Source of the DNA: an uncultured Aquimarina sp. | GTDB lineage: Bacteria; Bacteroidota; Bacteroidia; Flavobacteriales; Flavobacteriaceae | NCBI GenBank assembly: GCA_947498455.1 | Contig: CANMKK010000003.1 | Location: 162,661-226,660 of the forward strand | Length of the DNA: 64,000 nt | Direction of reading: 5' to 3' | Shown: in pieces, positions 8,611 through 17,524 of the stretch | How positions within the stretch are numbered: position 1 is the stretch's first letter | Layout: every line of letters begins with the position of its first letter | Notes under the pieces: model-generated | What the model saw: the letters and a program-made list of their open reading frames with translations, nothing else | Databases searched by the model: none | What the model was told of the DNA's origin: nothing | Program-made: the position numbers and the translations under genes

Positions 8611-10914
8611 TTAATTTTCTTTAAGAATGGCATACACCAAATCTTTGGTAAGAGGTTTTCCTTTTGCCTTGGTGTATACCATTTTAAAATCATATCTAAA
8701 ATCGCAACCATTTTTATAATCGCTGCATCCATAAGCAGTATTTCCTTTTATAATAGTTCCTTTCTTACATTTTGGACAAGGCATCGGACTGGAAATATCA
8801 CTAGTAGAAGATGTATTGATTGTTTTCTTTTCTTCGAATACCAATTGAAATGTATCATCAAAACGTACAAGCCCTTCCTTATTTTCCGAATTCTCTTTAA
8901 ACCCTTTTAGATTTACAGTACATCCTTTTTCTAAAAGTCTTAGATACTGATTTTCGGAAATTTTCTTGTCTTTAAAACTAAATGGAAGTGTGAAATTGCA
9001 TTGATTCTTATACTCGCTACATCCATATGCGGAATTCCCTTTTATGATACTACCTTTCTTGCATTTCGGACATTTTTTGGTGGTAATTCCTTTTAATTTT
9101 TTATTCGTTTTTTTTGTTATGGATGCAGCATTCTTGGTATGCGTAATATTAGCTCTTGTCTTTTCGGTTCGGACTTCATATACCAAATGATCTACCATTT
9201 GCTTCATGTTTCTAATAAAAGTTCCGGCATTATACGAGCCTTTTTCTATATCCTTAAGTTGTTTTTCCCATTGACCGGTTAGTTCTGCAGATTTAAGAAG
9301 TTGATTTCTAATTGTATCAATTAATTGTATTCCGGTTTCGGTAGGTAGAATTAATTTTTTACTACGTTTCACATACTTACGCTTAAAAAGGGTTTCGATG
9401 ATATTTGCTCTTGTAGAAGGTCGACCGATACCATTCTCTTTCATTAATTCTCGCATCTCATCGTCATCCACTTGTTTTCCTGCAGTTTCCATAGAGCGTA
9501 ATAATGTAGCTTCTGTATATTGTTTAGGTGGTTTGGTTTCTTTTTCTAAAAAAGAGGTTTCGTGCGCTCCCTTTTCTCCTTTTACAAATGATGGTAGTAT
9601 TCCTTTTTCCTTTTTTTGTTGATGATTCTCTGCTGTTTCAAAAACAATACGCCATCCTTTCTTTAGAATCTCTTTTCCGGTTGTTTTAAATGTTACCGTA
9701 TCCGCTTTACCGATCACCGTAGTATTCGCAACAGTACAATCTTCATAAAAAGATGCAATAAATCGTTTTACTATAATATCATATACCTGTTGCTGGTTAT
9801 ACTGCAAATTGATCTGAACACCGGTAGGAATAATAGCGTGGTGATCCGTAACTTTTTTATCATTAAATACTTTGGATGACTTTTTAATTTTTGCATTAAG
9901 AATCGGAACTGTCAACTCACTATAGTTAGTTAACTTTTTTAATATCTCCGGTACTTTTGGGTATATATCATTAGGTAAAAAAGTAGTATCAACTCTGGGA
10001 TACGTTATTACTTTCTGTTCATATAATTTTTGAGCTATTTTTAAAGTATCGTCTGCAGAAAAACCAAATTTTGTATTACAGTATACTTGTAATCCCGTAA
10101 GATCAAACAATTTAGGAGCATATTCTTTTCCCTGTTTTTTAGTAATAGAAACAATCTCGAAATCACTTTCTTTTACCTGCTCAGCAAACTTTTCTCCTTC
10201 TTCTTTTTTTAGGAAACGTCCCTCTTCACAATTAAACAATGTATTTCGATACAATGCTTGTAGTTCCCAATAGGGTTGTGGTTTAAAATTTTCAATCTCC
10301 TTAAACCTATTGACTAACATCGCTAGGGTAGGAGTCTGTACTCTCCCAACGGAGAGCACTTGCTTAAACCCTCCATGTTTTACGGTATATAACCGAGTGG
10401 CATTCATCCCAAGTAACCAATCTCCAATCGCTCTAGAGAATCCAGCATAATACAGGTTATCATACTGAGAGGAAGGCTGCAGTTTTTCAAAACCTTCTTT
10501 GATTGCTTCTGTAGTTAATGAGGATATCCAGAGACGTTGTACTTCTCCTTTATATACTGCTTGATCAATAACCCATCGCTGAATCAATTCACCTTCCTGA
10601 CCCGCATCCCCACAATTGATTACTAGTTCAGCTTTATCAAATAGTTTTTTGATAATCCCGAATTGCTTTTTGATACCTGAATTATCTACTACTTTAACCT
10701 TGAACTTATCAGGTAGCATAGGGAGATTGTTTAGATCCCAACTTTTCCAATGAGGCTTATAATCATTTGGCTCTAGCAGTGTACACAAATGACCAAAAGT
10801 GTAGGTTACAGCATATCCATTACCTTCATAATATCCATCACATTTGGTATTCGCTCCTAATACAGAAGCAATTTCTCTGGCTACACTTGGTTTTTCTGCA
10901 ATACAAACTTTCAT
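8611..10914 (-). CDS. topB: DNA topoisomerase III with C-terminal zinc ribbons
   Basis: A type IA topoisomerase of 767 aa that decatenates and relaxes DNA by single-strand passage. The Toprim start MKVCIAEKPSVAREIA and acidic motif INCGDAGQEGE (about residues 100-110) are visible. The catalytic tyrosine is Y305 in VITYPRVDTT, and KENGIGRPSTRA (about 490-500) is the conserved central motif. The tail carries two near-identical zinc-ribbon repeats (CPKCKKGSIIKG...YGCSEYKNQC and CPKCKKGTIIKG...YGCSDYKNGC), typical of Bacteroidota TopB proteins. It is convergent with the VWA gene. No mobile-element genes flank it, so a housekeeping role is likely. Confidence 0.95.
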   Translation of the reverse strand: MKVCIAEKPSVAREIASVLGANTKCDGYYEGNGYAVTYTFGHLCTLLEPNDYKPHWKSWDLNNLPMLPDKFKVKVVDNSGIKKQFGIIKKLFDKAELVINCGDAGQEGELIQRWVIDQAVYKGEVQRLWISSLTTEAIKEGFEKLQPSSQYDNLYYAGFSRAIGDWLLGMNATRLYTVKHGGFKQVLSVGRVQTPTLAMLVNRFKEIENFKPQPYWELQALYRNTLFNCEEGRFLKKEEGEKFAEQVKESDFEIVSITKKQGKEYAPKLFDLTGLQVYCNTKFGFSADDTLKIAQKLYEQKVITYPRVDTTFLPNDIYPKVPEILKKLTNYSELTVPILNAKIKKSSKVFNDKKVTDHHAIIPTGVQINLQYNQQQVYDIIVKRFIASFYEDCTVANTTVIGKADTVTFKTTGKEILKKGWRIVFETAENHQQKKEKGILPSFVKGEKGAHETSFLEKETKPPKQYTEATLLRSMETAGKQVDDDEMRELMKENGIGRPSTRANIIETLFKRKYVKRSKKLILPTETGIQLIDTIRNQLLKSAELTGQWEKQLKDIEKGSYNAGTFIRNMKQMVDHLVYEVRTEKTRANITHTKNAASITKKTNKKLKGITTKKCPKCKKGSIIKGNSAYGCSEYKNQCNFTLPFSFKDKKISENQYLRLLEKGCTVNLKGFKENSENKEGLVRFDDTFQLVFEEKKTINTSSTSDISSPMPCPKCKKGTIIKGNTAYGCSDYKNGCDFRYDFKMVYTKAKGKPLTKDLVYAILKEN

Positions 10915-11258
10915 AGATATGACAAAAATAATTAAAATCTTACGATACCTTTTTATATTATAATTTAGTAGTGCTATGTAAAGATTTTAGATCATTAACT
11001 CTTCAAGAAACATGAATAAAAATAACACTTTAAGATGTTGAATTTTATTGTTTTAAGTTGTTTAAGTTGAAAAACTGATTATTTTAAAAGTTTCGCAAAG
11101 TTTTGATTTACTTTAATAGTAGAATAATTGCCCTAATGATTTCTTATAAAAAAATATAGTCTCTAAAATTATAATAGCTTAAGCTAAGGATAATACCCAT
11201 TATAATAAAAGTAGTTCTGATTGTCTTTAGTATTCTTAGAAGCATCACTTTAGTACTT
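10915..11258. other. Intergenic DNA upstream of topB
   Basis: AT-rich DNA upstream of topB, which should hold its promoter. No reading frame with protein-like composition was seen, and no clear promoter motif could be fixed. Confidence 0.35.
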
Positions 11259-11420
11259 ATACGATTTACGCATAAAACTTTCGCATATAGTTCGTTTCTT
11301 TTGCACTATATCTGCGTTATAAAATTCAACAATAGCTAAGGCTATTCTTTAATTTTATGCCTTAATCTAACACAAAATAATTCAAACTCTTTATACGAAC
11401 TTCTTGTCCATAAATCGTAT
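11259..11420. repeat. 162-bp nested hairpin element
   Basis: Successive arms pair around one centre: 11259-11268 with 11411-11420 (10 bp perfect), 11289-11295 with 11395-11401, 11319-11326 with 11351-11358, and the central AATAGC-TAAG-GCTATT at 11331-11346. The whole could fold into one long interrupted hairpin. It is non-coding and has the same length as the terminal-inverted-repeat element at 21809-21970, which also has a TAGC..GGCTA-like centre. It is probably a non-autonomous repeat of the flavobacterial intergenic type. Confidence 0.55.
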
Positions 11421-11787
11421 TAGAAGGATTAAAATAATAGCCCTTACCCCATACAGAAGTAGTTCGAAGCATTATAATAATACTTCGAAGGGTTACTGTA
11501 AGGCCTAGAAGCCTTAAAAGTAGGGGTAACACCCCATATCTTACCCCATAAATTGATCAAAATATGGTCTGGAGGCCTTAACACTTGGCCTAAAAGTAGT
11601 AAGTCAAGGGGTCAGGACTATTAAAATGATTTATTGAAATAGTATCGAAAGGGGCACCCCCCATACTCGTAAGGGGGTACCCCCTTATAAATAGAAGCAT
11701 CAAACCATTAGAATAGAGGTCGTCTGTCTTACCCAATATAGTAAGCATAGCTTTATTTTCTTTTATGATGAAACCAAAACAAGATAA
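11421..11787. repeat. Intergenic tract rich in G-run/C-run palindromes
   Basis: Non-coding DNA studded with ACCCCAT/GGGGT strings in an otherwise AT-rich setting. Examples are the inverted pair GGGGT-AAC-ACCCC at 11523-11535 and the perfect 16-bp palindrome AAGGGGGTACCCCCTT at 11671-11686. The same style recurs at 28.1-28.3 kb. No ORF is supported. Confidence 0.5.
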
Positions 11788-11817
11788 GACCTGCTAGATT
11801 CTAAAATCTAACAGGTC
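11788..11817. repeat. Dispersed palindrome, family A copy 2
   Basis: An inverted repeat GACCTGCTAGATT-CTAA-AATCTAACAGGTC, related to the palindromes at 8532 and 22005. It lies just downstream of the small minus-strand peptide gene and could terminate it. Confidence 0.65.
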
Positions 11818-11875
11818 CTTGTTATACTACTTAATTAAAAACTAGTATGAGTTATTTGTGGTATTGACCATTGTT

Positions 11876-12037
11876 TTATTCAATCATCCAAAAACATCTC
11901 CCAGTATATGTACAATTACCACCACATAAACTAAGGCATTGCTCATAACTATTAAATTGAGTACCTGCTTTTACTATTCTTTTTTCTTCTTTAGAAAGTC
12001 TGTGTACACCTTCTATATTTAATACATTTTTTAACAT
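11876..12037 (-). CDS. Small Cys-rich peptide with double-glycine-type leader, 53 aa
   Basis: A short ORF whose N-terminus, MLKNVLNIEGVHRLSKEEKR, resembles the leaders of Bacteroidota secreted peptides (K-x-x-L-N-L/I-E-G-V...L-S-K-E-E). The canonical Gly-Gly cleavage site is replaced by A-G at residues 24-25. The remainder carries four cysteines (CLSLCGGNCTYTGRC), which could form disulfides or thioether crosslinks. No peptidase-containing ABC transporter or modifying enzyme is nearby, so export would rely on one elsewhere. It is transcribed from the same side as the lipoprotein gene upstream (12130-12756). Function unknown; bacteriocin-like or signalling roles are possible. Confidence 0.6.
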   Translation of the reverse strand: MLKNVLNIEGVHRLSKEEKRIVKAGTQFNSYEQCLSLCGGNCTYTGRCFWMIE

Positions 12038-12129
12038 ATTATTGATTTTAAATTAGACATTAATGATTTATTAAAATATTGATATGAAATAAAATACCGA
12101 ACATACCATCATAGAATACGTATATAAAA

Positions 12130-12756
12130 CTATGGACAGATAGGGTTGCAAGGATCAGGATCAATTATAACACCTCCGGGTCTTCTGATAGTTCTTCCGT
12201 CTCCCCATTTTCTTGCTACAGGATTAACAACCCAGATACGTAGACCACCATTAGCAAATAAGTTTCTTTCTGCTTGTGATCTTAGTCGTAGTGTTATAAC
12301 ATCTTGTCCTTGATTATTAACGTACTGCTGTCGATCGGTTCCTCTATACGTTCCGATTATATTAGCCCCGTTTGGGCTTCTAATATCAACATAGGCATTA
12401 CTTTCGAAATTATCACCTACGATCCAAATACAATAATAATCATCACAACCCGCTCCAGCACTAACTATTTTTGGAGTACCATCCTTAGAAACTATCGCTG
12501 CATTATACCTGCCTAAAAATAAATTGACATTAGGACATCTAGAAACAGTTATGTACTCTTCTACCTTATAACCGGGCGGAATGCCTTCTATAGAGCATAC
12601 TACGCTGACAGAAGATTGATTCTTTTTTAGATCCAATTCAATTTCTGAGTTCTCAGTGATTGATTCTTCGTGTAGATAATGATCATCTTCTTTTTGACAA
12701 CCTACTATTCCTAAAAAAAGTACCATGAGTACAATTTTGAATATATTTAATTTCAT
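12130..12756 (-). CDS. Secreted lipoprotein of unknown function, 208 aa
   Basis: The N-terminus MKLNIFKIVLMVLFLGIVGC is a lipoprotein signal with Cys20 as the lipidation site, followed by an acidic stretch (QKEDDHYLHEESITENSEIE). The body (about residues 50-190) is beta-rich with scattered cysteines (VVCSIEG, SRCPN, GAGCDDYYC) and an IPT/Ig-like stretch (VGDNFESNAYVDIRSPNG). The tail is Pro/Cys-rich (DPDPCNPICP). It is not a recognised enzyme. It is followed on the same strand by the 53-aa leader peptide gene, so the two might be expressed together. Confidence 0.7.
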   Translation of the reverse strand: MKLNIFKIVLMVLFLGIVGCQKEDDHYLHEESITENSEIELDLKKNQSSVSVVCSIEGIPPGYKVEEYITVSRCPNVNLFLGRYNAAIVSKDGTPKIVSAGAGCDDYYCIWIVGDNFESNAYVDIRSPNGANIIGTYRGTDRQQYVNNQGQDVITLRLRSQAERNLFANGGLRIWVVNPVARKWGDGRTIRRPGGVIIDPDPCNPICP

Positions 12757-13079
12757 AATTATTCGATTTGCGTTTTTAAAAATTTATGATTCTCGTCGAC
12801 TAGAATACGTTCGTAAAACTAAAGGCAAATACTTGATTATAAAAAGAAAGAAAAGTCAGTTTTATAAATTTGATGTTATTATATCCAAATATTCCAATAC
12901 TTAATAACTCCTACACTTACATGTTTAAAAACTTCCACACTCAAATACTTAATCAGTAAAATATATACTTTAATCGAAAATTATATAATCTCCCCGAATT
13001 CTTCGTATTGTTTTTCTACTTTTAGAGTTTATATATCTATTTTGGTATATACAATATAACCTAACGGCTATAATACTAT
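12757..13079. other. Divergent intergenic region
   Basis: The 320 bp between the divergent lipoprotein and TssD genes should hold both promoters. A TATTTTGG string near 13040 is close to, but not, the TAnnTTTG -7 consensus for the rightward operon. No gene is seen. Confidence 0.35.
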
Positions 13080-13787
13080 ATGGCGATACAAGCGAAACTA
13101 TACCTTGATGATAAGGAGATCAATGTAATAGCGTGTAATTTTTCTTATAAACAAGAAACAGATCATACAGGCAGACCTACTAATAAACCTAGATATATGG
13201 GAATGGAAATGGTGGTAGAGGTACGTAAGGATGTTGATTTTATGGAATTAACGATTGCACCAGATATGAAAAAACAATTAGAAATACATTTTATACCCAT
13301 ACATCTAACAAGTAAAATCCGGAAAATTAAGCTGATCGATTCTCATTTTGTAAGAAACACAGTGAACTATGCTGCTGATGGTATCACTCCCATAACAGAA
13401 ACCTTGTTTATTACCAGTGCAGGAGTAAAAGATACTAACTCCGAAACTGAATACTCTGCTACATGGAGAACGACTTTTGCCGATAATACTCCGGTTACTG
13501 TTAGGGAGGAGCACGTGGAACCAGAAATGATAGAAAGTTATTACGAAGACAAACAAGGTAATAGAATACCGGAAAATAAAGTTAAAATAGGAGATGAGAT
13601 ATACCTAGTATTAAAAACCAAAAACGCTATTGGCAAATCAATAAAAATAGATTTATGTGATAACATAAGAGATTTTGAGTATAATGGCTCAGTATTGGAA
13701 GACGATATTTTAGAAGGTATTTCTATTACTTCAGAAATACAAAGAATTGCATTAAAAGTAGTCCGGCAACAAAAAACAGAATCGTAA
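13080..13787 (+). CDS. tssD: Type VI secretion tube protein TssD (Hcp) with C-terminal extension
   Basis: The first ~145 residues match the Bacteroidota TssD/Hcp pattern: AKLYLDDKEINVIACNFSYK, then QETDHTGRPTNKPR (the family Q-x-x-D-x-TGRP signature) and SAGVKDT...YSATWRTTF near the domain end. Hcp rings form the inner tube of type VI systems and carry effectors. A further ~95 residues (about 146-235) follow, with a beta-rich motif VKIGDEIYLVLKTKN, which looks like a cargo-adaptor extension. The stop overlaps the next start by one base (TAATG), so the pair is translationally coupled. No other T6SS structural gene is in the window. Confidence 0.85.
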   Translation: MAIQAKLYLDDKEINVIACNFSYKQETDHTGRPTNKPRYMGMEMVVEVRKDVDFMELTIAPDMKKQLEIHFIPIHLTSKIRKIKLIDSHFVRNTVNYAADGITPITETLFITSAGVKDTNSETEYSATWRTTFADNTPVTVREEHVEPEMIESYYEDKQGNRIPENKVKIGDEIYLVLKTKNAIGKSIKIDLCDNIRDFEYNGSVLEDDILEGISITSEIQRIALKVVRQQKTES

Positions 13788-15502
13788 TGGGAAGAATTTG
13801 GTTTAATGATTTTGAACATATTAGTACGGATTTTGAGGATTTAACAATAGAAGCTCCTCGTGTAACTAATGCTTATTTTGCAAAAAAAGTAGTTACTGCA
13901 GGTAATTCTGCTACAGGTCCGACGGTTGCTTTTACGGAAATTAATGAAGGGGTTTTAGGAAGAGATGTTTATATAATTGTAGAAACGGAAAATTTTGTTC
14001 CAATAGATCAACCAATTGTATCTACAGAAAGAGCAAGTCTAACCGTTACTTTAAAAACAGGAGATTGTAATCTAACAAATGTTTCTGATGAAACTATACA
14101 AATTACTGATGGTACAACTAATGTAGATAGTTTTACAACCCAAGTTGGAAATACTAATGTGTTAAATGATATAGAAGGTAATTGCTTATATATTAATCTT
14201 GATGATTTTGTTGATAAAGCTATTTTTAAAATTTCCTTACGTCCACATACTAGAGCTGTTTTTGATACTTGGGCAGAAAATATTCATAGTGCCGGAACTG
14301 ATCTTCCATCTATAGAAATAGAGGTAACCCCAGAGGATGATACAATGCTTGTTGTGTATGGTCCGGAGGATGATGAGCAAGGACCACCTCTAGAAATTGG
14401 TCGTTTTGCAAATTCAGATGGACATTTATTTAGATTAGAAAATAAGATTGTATATGAGATTTATCATGGTGATAATTTGTATAATAATTTTGATGAGGTA
14501 AATTCAAATAATCAACAGGTAAGAAGAAGAATAGGGCGGCTGACTAATAACTGGGCTAGAATTGATAATTACGATGAAAATAATCCTAAACATCTAGTTA
14601 CTTATTTTTATCACGATAGTAATGATAATGAACATAAGGTATGTACTACGGAGAAAATAAGAATAACAGAAAAAGGTCCAAGATCAAATACAATTCCACC
14701 ATTAGCTTCTAGAGGTACACAAATTCCTCCAATAATAGATTATAGAAATAATCAAAGAGCTGGAGAAGATATATCAGCTAGTACTTTGACCAGATATACA
14801 AATGGAGTACACGCGATTGAATATTCAAAAATGGAAGACACCAACAACCCTGGAAATTATATAGTTTCGACTAATATACTTAGAGAACGATGGTACCCTG
14901 TACCAAATGGTAATAATTTTGTCCATATGGTTAATGCGGATATAGAACAAGAAGCGGGTATGGGGCCTCAAGTTTTTACAGGATTGGATTATGTAAATGG
15001 AGATCTAAGGATTAGATATTGTTTTAAAGATACCAGAAGAAGACATGTTCAACCTGACCTATTAGCAGCTCTTATTGGTGTCATTGCTCAGTTTAATGAA
15101 GGAGATATTAATGATCAGGGTAATGTTAGATCCGGATTAAGTCATAGAATATGTGGAGAAGGTTTTTCTTATGAAGATGGGTCTTGTTACCCAAGTACAT
15201 CACATAGGAATGGTTTAGCTGGAGACTTATACTACCTAAGTACTAGTTTAAACGGTGTTGAAGTTTTATTGCAAGATTCAGATTTTGATTATACAAATCA
15301 GGTTATATTTTGTAATTTATTATATGATTTTGGTTGGTCTCGAACAGGTAATTCTTTATCCGAAAACTTTACAAATCTAGCTATAGGGATTAATTCTTCA
15401 ACCATTTTGCCTCATAGTTCACATGTGACAACACCAAGACATAACAACCATCATCATATCCAACGATTTAGTAATAATTTTGTCCAAAATTTACTACCAT
15501 GA
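13787..15502 (+). CDS. Putative T6SS effector with C-terminal LAS-type zinc peptidase signature
   Basis: A 571-aa protein without signal peptide, coupled to the TssD gene upstream. Residues 1-210 are beta-rich and repetitive in character, suited to a carrier or adaptor role. The C-terminal ~110 residues hold H473-x6-D480 (SHRNGLAGDL) and H555-x-H557 (HNNHHHIQRF). This HxxxxxxD...HxH arrangement is that of LAS metallopeptidases (MepA, D-Ala-D-Ala peptidases), which cut peptidoglycan crosslinks. I infer a cell-wall-degrading effector delivered by the TssD tube. The stop overlaps the following lipoprotein start (ATGA), the usual effector-immunity arrangement. Family membership rests on motif spacing only. 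Confidence 0.72.
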   Translation: MGRIWFNDFEHISTDFEDLTIEAPRVTNAYFAKKVVTAGNSATGPTVAFTEINEGVLGRDVYIIVETENFVPIDQPIVSTERASLTVTLKTGDCNLTNVSDETIQITDGTTNVDSFTTQVGNTNVLNDIEGNCLYINLDDFVDKAIFKISLRPHTRAVFDTWAENIHSAGTDLPSIEIEVTPEDDTMLVVYGPEDDEQGPPLEIGRFANSDGHLFRLENKIVYEIYHGDNLYNNFDEVNSNNQQVRRRIGRLTNNWARIDNYDENNPKHLVTYFYHDSNDNEHKVCTTEKIRITEKGPRSNTIPPLASRGTQIPPIIDYRNNQRAGEDISASTLTRYTNGVHAIEYSKMEDTNNPGNYIVSTNILRERWYPVPNGNNFVHMVNADIEQEAGMGPQVFTGLDYVNGDLRIRYCFKDTRRRHVQPDLLAALIGVIAQFNEGDINDQGNVRSGLSHRICGEGFSYEDGSCYPSTSHRNGLAGDLYYLSTSLNGVEVLLQDSDFDYTNQVIFCNLLYDFGWSRTGNSLSENFTNLAIGINSSTILPHSSHVTTPRHNNHHHIQRFSNNFVQNLLP

Positions 15503-16257
15503 TTTATCGATTAATAATAATTACACTTGTTACTTTTAGTTCTTGCAAACACAATGTGGGCAATAGAGTTGATAAATCCCTTTCTGAGTATAATGACACA
15601 ATTTACGCCAATAGTAATCAGGATAAAAGTCTTGATATCGAGTTTTTAGATTCCCTATCTAAAAAAATAACACTGCCATATGGCAGAAAAGAACTGGTCG
15701 ATATTGATTTTCCCGATGATTGGTATTGTGGTGGTGGATACTTAGAAGGTTCTTTAAAGAAGGAAGGCTTAAATGATAAAGATAGTATTCAGTATGCTCA
15801 GAGTTACTTTAGGATTATAAAATTTAATAGAAATGATAATATAAATATTGATTTTAATAAGAGCATAAAATTAAATGATAGTGCAACTTTACACACAATA
15901 AATAATTTACTAATAAAGAAAAACGATGATAAGCAAAAAAGGATTAAATCTGATTTATCGTTATATATAAAGTTACCAAATTATAAGAATTTTAAAATAT
16001 TTGGTCTTTTGGGTAAGGGAGATCATCTTTTTTATAATCCTATTTATATTATAGTTAAAAATAATAAAATTTCTGATGTATTGGCAGCTTATGAGTATTC
16101 AAAATCTGAAACTCTTATAAACAAAAGTATATACATAGATGAGAATCACTTATTTAATTGCAAAATTTTTGATAATACCGATGGATTTGAAGTTAATTCA
16201 GGAAAAAATGTTTCTTATAAAATTTCTAATGAAGGAAAATTTGTAAGGAAACAATAA
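15499..16257 (+). CDS. Lipoprotein, putative immunity protein to the upstream effector
   Basis: 252 aa. MIYRLIIITLVTFSSC is a lipoprotein signal with the lipobox Cys at 16, so the mature protein would face the periplasm, where a peptidoglycan-cutting toxin acts. The start codon overlaps the effector stop by 4 nt. The body is AT-rich, Lys/Asn/Asp-rich and matches no family I know. It contains a GLLGKGDHLFYNPIYIIVKNN segment near residues 170-195. Immunity function is inferred from position, overlap and export signal. Confidence 0.7.
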   Translation: MIYRLIIITLVTFSSCKHNVGNRVDKSLSEYNDTIYANSNQDKSLDIEFLDSLSKKITLPYGRKELVDIDFPDDWYCGGGYLEGSLKKEGLNDKDSIQYAQSYFRIIKFNRNDNINIDFNKSIKLNDSATLHTINNLLIKKNDDKQKRIKSDLSLYIKLPNYKNFKIFGLLGKGDHLFYNPIYIIVKNNKISDVLAAYEYSKSETLINKSIYIDENHLFNCKIFDNTDGFEVNSGKNVSYKISNEGKFVRKQ

Positions 16258-16275
16258 TCATAATGCCTGCATATT

Positions 16276-16398
16276 GCAATTATTATAACAGAATGTAATT
16301 TTGACGGTCTGGATAAAAACGAAACAGAAGATTGTTACTTATATATTATTTCACACGATTTCCCTGAGCAAGAATTTAGCGTAAGGGTTCTATCTTGA
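16276..16398 (+). pseudogene. Truncated coding remnant, 40 codons
   Basis: An open frame without a start codon, between two lipoprotein genes, reads AIIITECNFDGLDKNETEDC followed by YLYIISHDFPEQEFSVRVLS and a stop. The composition is protein-like. It is probably the tail of a deleted immunity-type gene. Family not recognised. Confidence 0.35.
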
Positions 16399-16472
16399 TA
16401 AAATAAAAGGAAATATAAAGATTCTTTTAATAGGCTAAAGACTAAACGGTATTTTAAAAATACTCAAAAACA

Positions 16473-17456
16473 ATGATTAAATACACCTATGCTTTTATAT
16501 TATTTGTTAGTATAATATGCTGTAAAAAAAGTAATACAGAACAAGCAAGTAAAGATAATACTACACACGGTAAGAACTATAATATTCAACAAAAAACAAT
16601 AAATAGATATATAGATAATCCTGATTATTTTATCAAAGATATTGATATCAATAATGACAGATTTATAGATAAAGTTGTTAGTAATGAAAAATATAAAGGC
16701 AATGCACTTCTTTTTTTCCTGAATAAAAATGACAATTATGAGCTAGTATTAGAAAGCATTAATTTTTCTGAGGACGGAGGTAAGATAATTGGAGAAATTG
16801 AGGCTACAAATAATGGAAATGAAGTTGTCAAAATACATACATATTTCCCTGATGGCGGCATTGATAAGGCAACTTATTTTATAAGCTATGCTGAGAATTC
16901 TTGGATGTTAAATAGAACTATTTTCGAAACAAGTAATTGGCAGGAGGATCATACCAAAAATTATTTATGTGAAGTGCAACAAAATATACATTTATCTAAA
17001 TTGAATACTCAAGAAGGAATTAAGTTACTGAAACAAATTCCTAAAGTCGATGTAAGAGCAAATAAATGTGAAATAAAATATAAATTCGAAGGTACTTTAG
17101 AACAGTTTTCAACTAGATTTAAAGAAGGTAGTAAAAAAAGTGTTACTGATGTTGATAGGTACAAAGCTTTACTTTCAAAATTTAATTTATCAAAAGAGAA
17201 CCTTATACTTTATAATGACATAGCTTATTATTTAGAAAAATTAAATGCCTATAAGGAATCTATATTCCTTTTGGAAAAAATTATAAATCAATTTCCAAAC
17301 AGAACTGTAGCTTACATTAATTTAGGAGATGCATATTGGGGCGTAGGGGAAGAGCAAAAAGCAAAAGAAACCTACAATAAATATATTGTACTAATGAAAT
17401 CATCTGGTAAAGAACAAAAAATACCAAAATTAGTCTGGGATAGGATTAACTTATAA
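16473..17456 (+). CDS. Lipoprotein with VCBS-like Asp motif and C-terminal TPR
   Basis: 327 aa with signal MIKYTYAFILFVSIICC (lipobox IICC). Residues ~50-140 contain an Asp-rich metal-binding-like motif DIDINNDRFIDK, followed by beta-strand-like sequence. The C-terminal third has tetratricopeptide-like helices (YNDIAYYLEKLNAYKESIFL and YINLGDAYWGVGEEQKAKET). It sits on the same strand after the effector-immunity pair, in a row of unrelated exported proteins. It could be a further immunity protein or a helper; neither is shown. The Asp motif also occurs in the 18349-19077 protein. Confidence 0.65.
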   Translation: MIKYTYAFILFVSIICCKKSNTEQASKDNTTHGKNYNIQQKTINRYIDNPDYFIKDIDINNDRFIDKVVSNEKYKGNALLFFLNKNDNYELVLESINFSEDGGKIIGEIEATNNGNEVVKIHTYFPDGGIDKATYFISYAENSWMLNRTIFETSNWQEDHTKNYLCEVQQNIHLSKLNTQEGIKLLKQIPKVDVRANKCEIKYKFEGTLEQFSTRFKEGSKKSVTDVDRYKALLSKFNLSKENLILYNDIAYYLEKLNAYKESIFLLEKIINQFPNRTVAYINLGDAYWGVGEEQKAKETYNKYIVLMKSSGKEQKIPKLVWDRINL

Positions 17457-17524
17457 AGTCTATTACTAAAATAATGGATTTTCCTACAAACTATAGAAAA
17501 CAGAAAAATGATATAACGATATTA

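Noticed and set aside
8611..10914. TopB as a sign of a mobile element
   Set aside because: No relaxase, conjugation or integrase genes are near, and Bacteroidota carry chromosomal topB.
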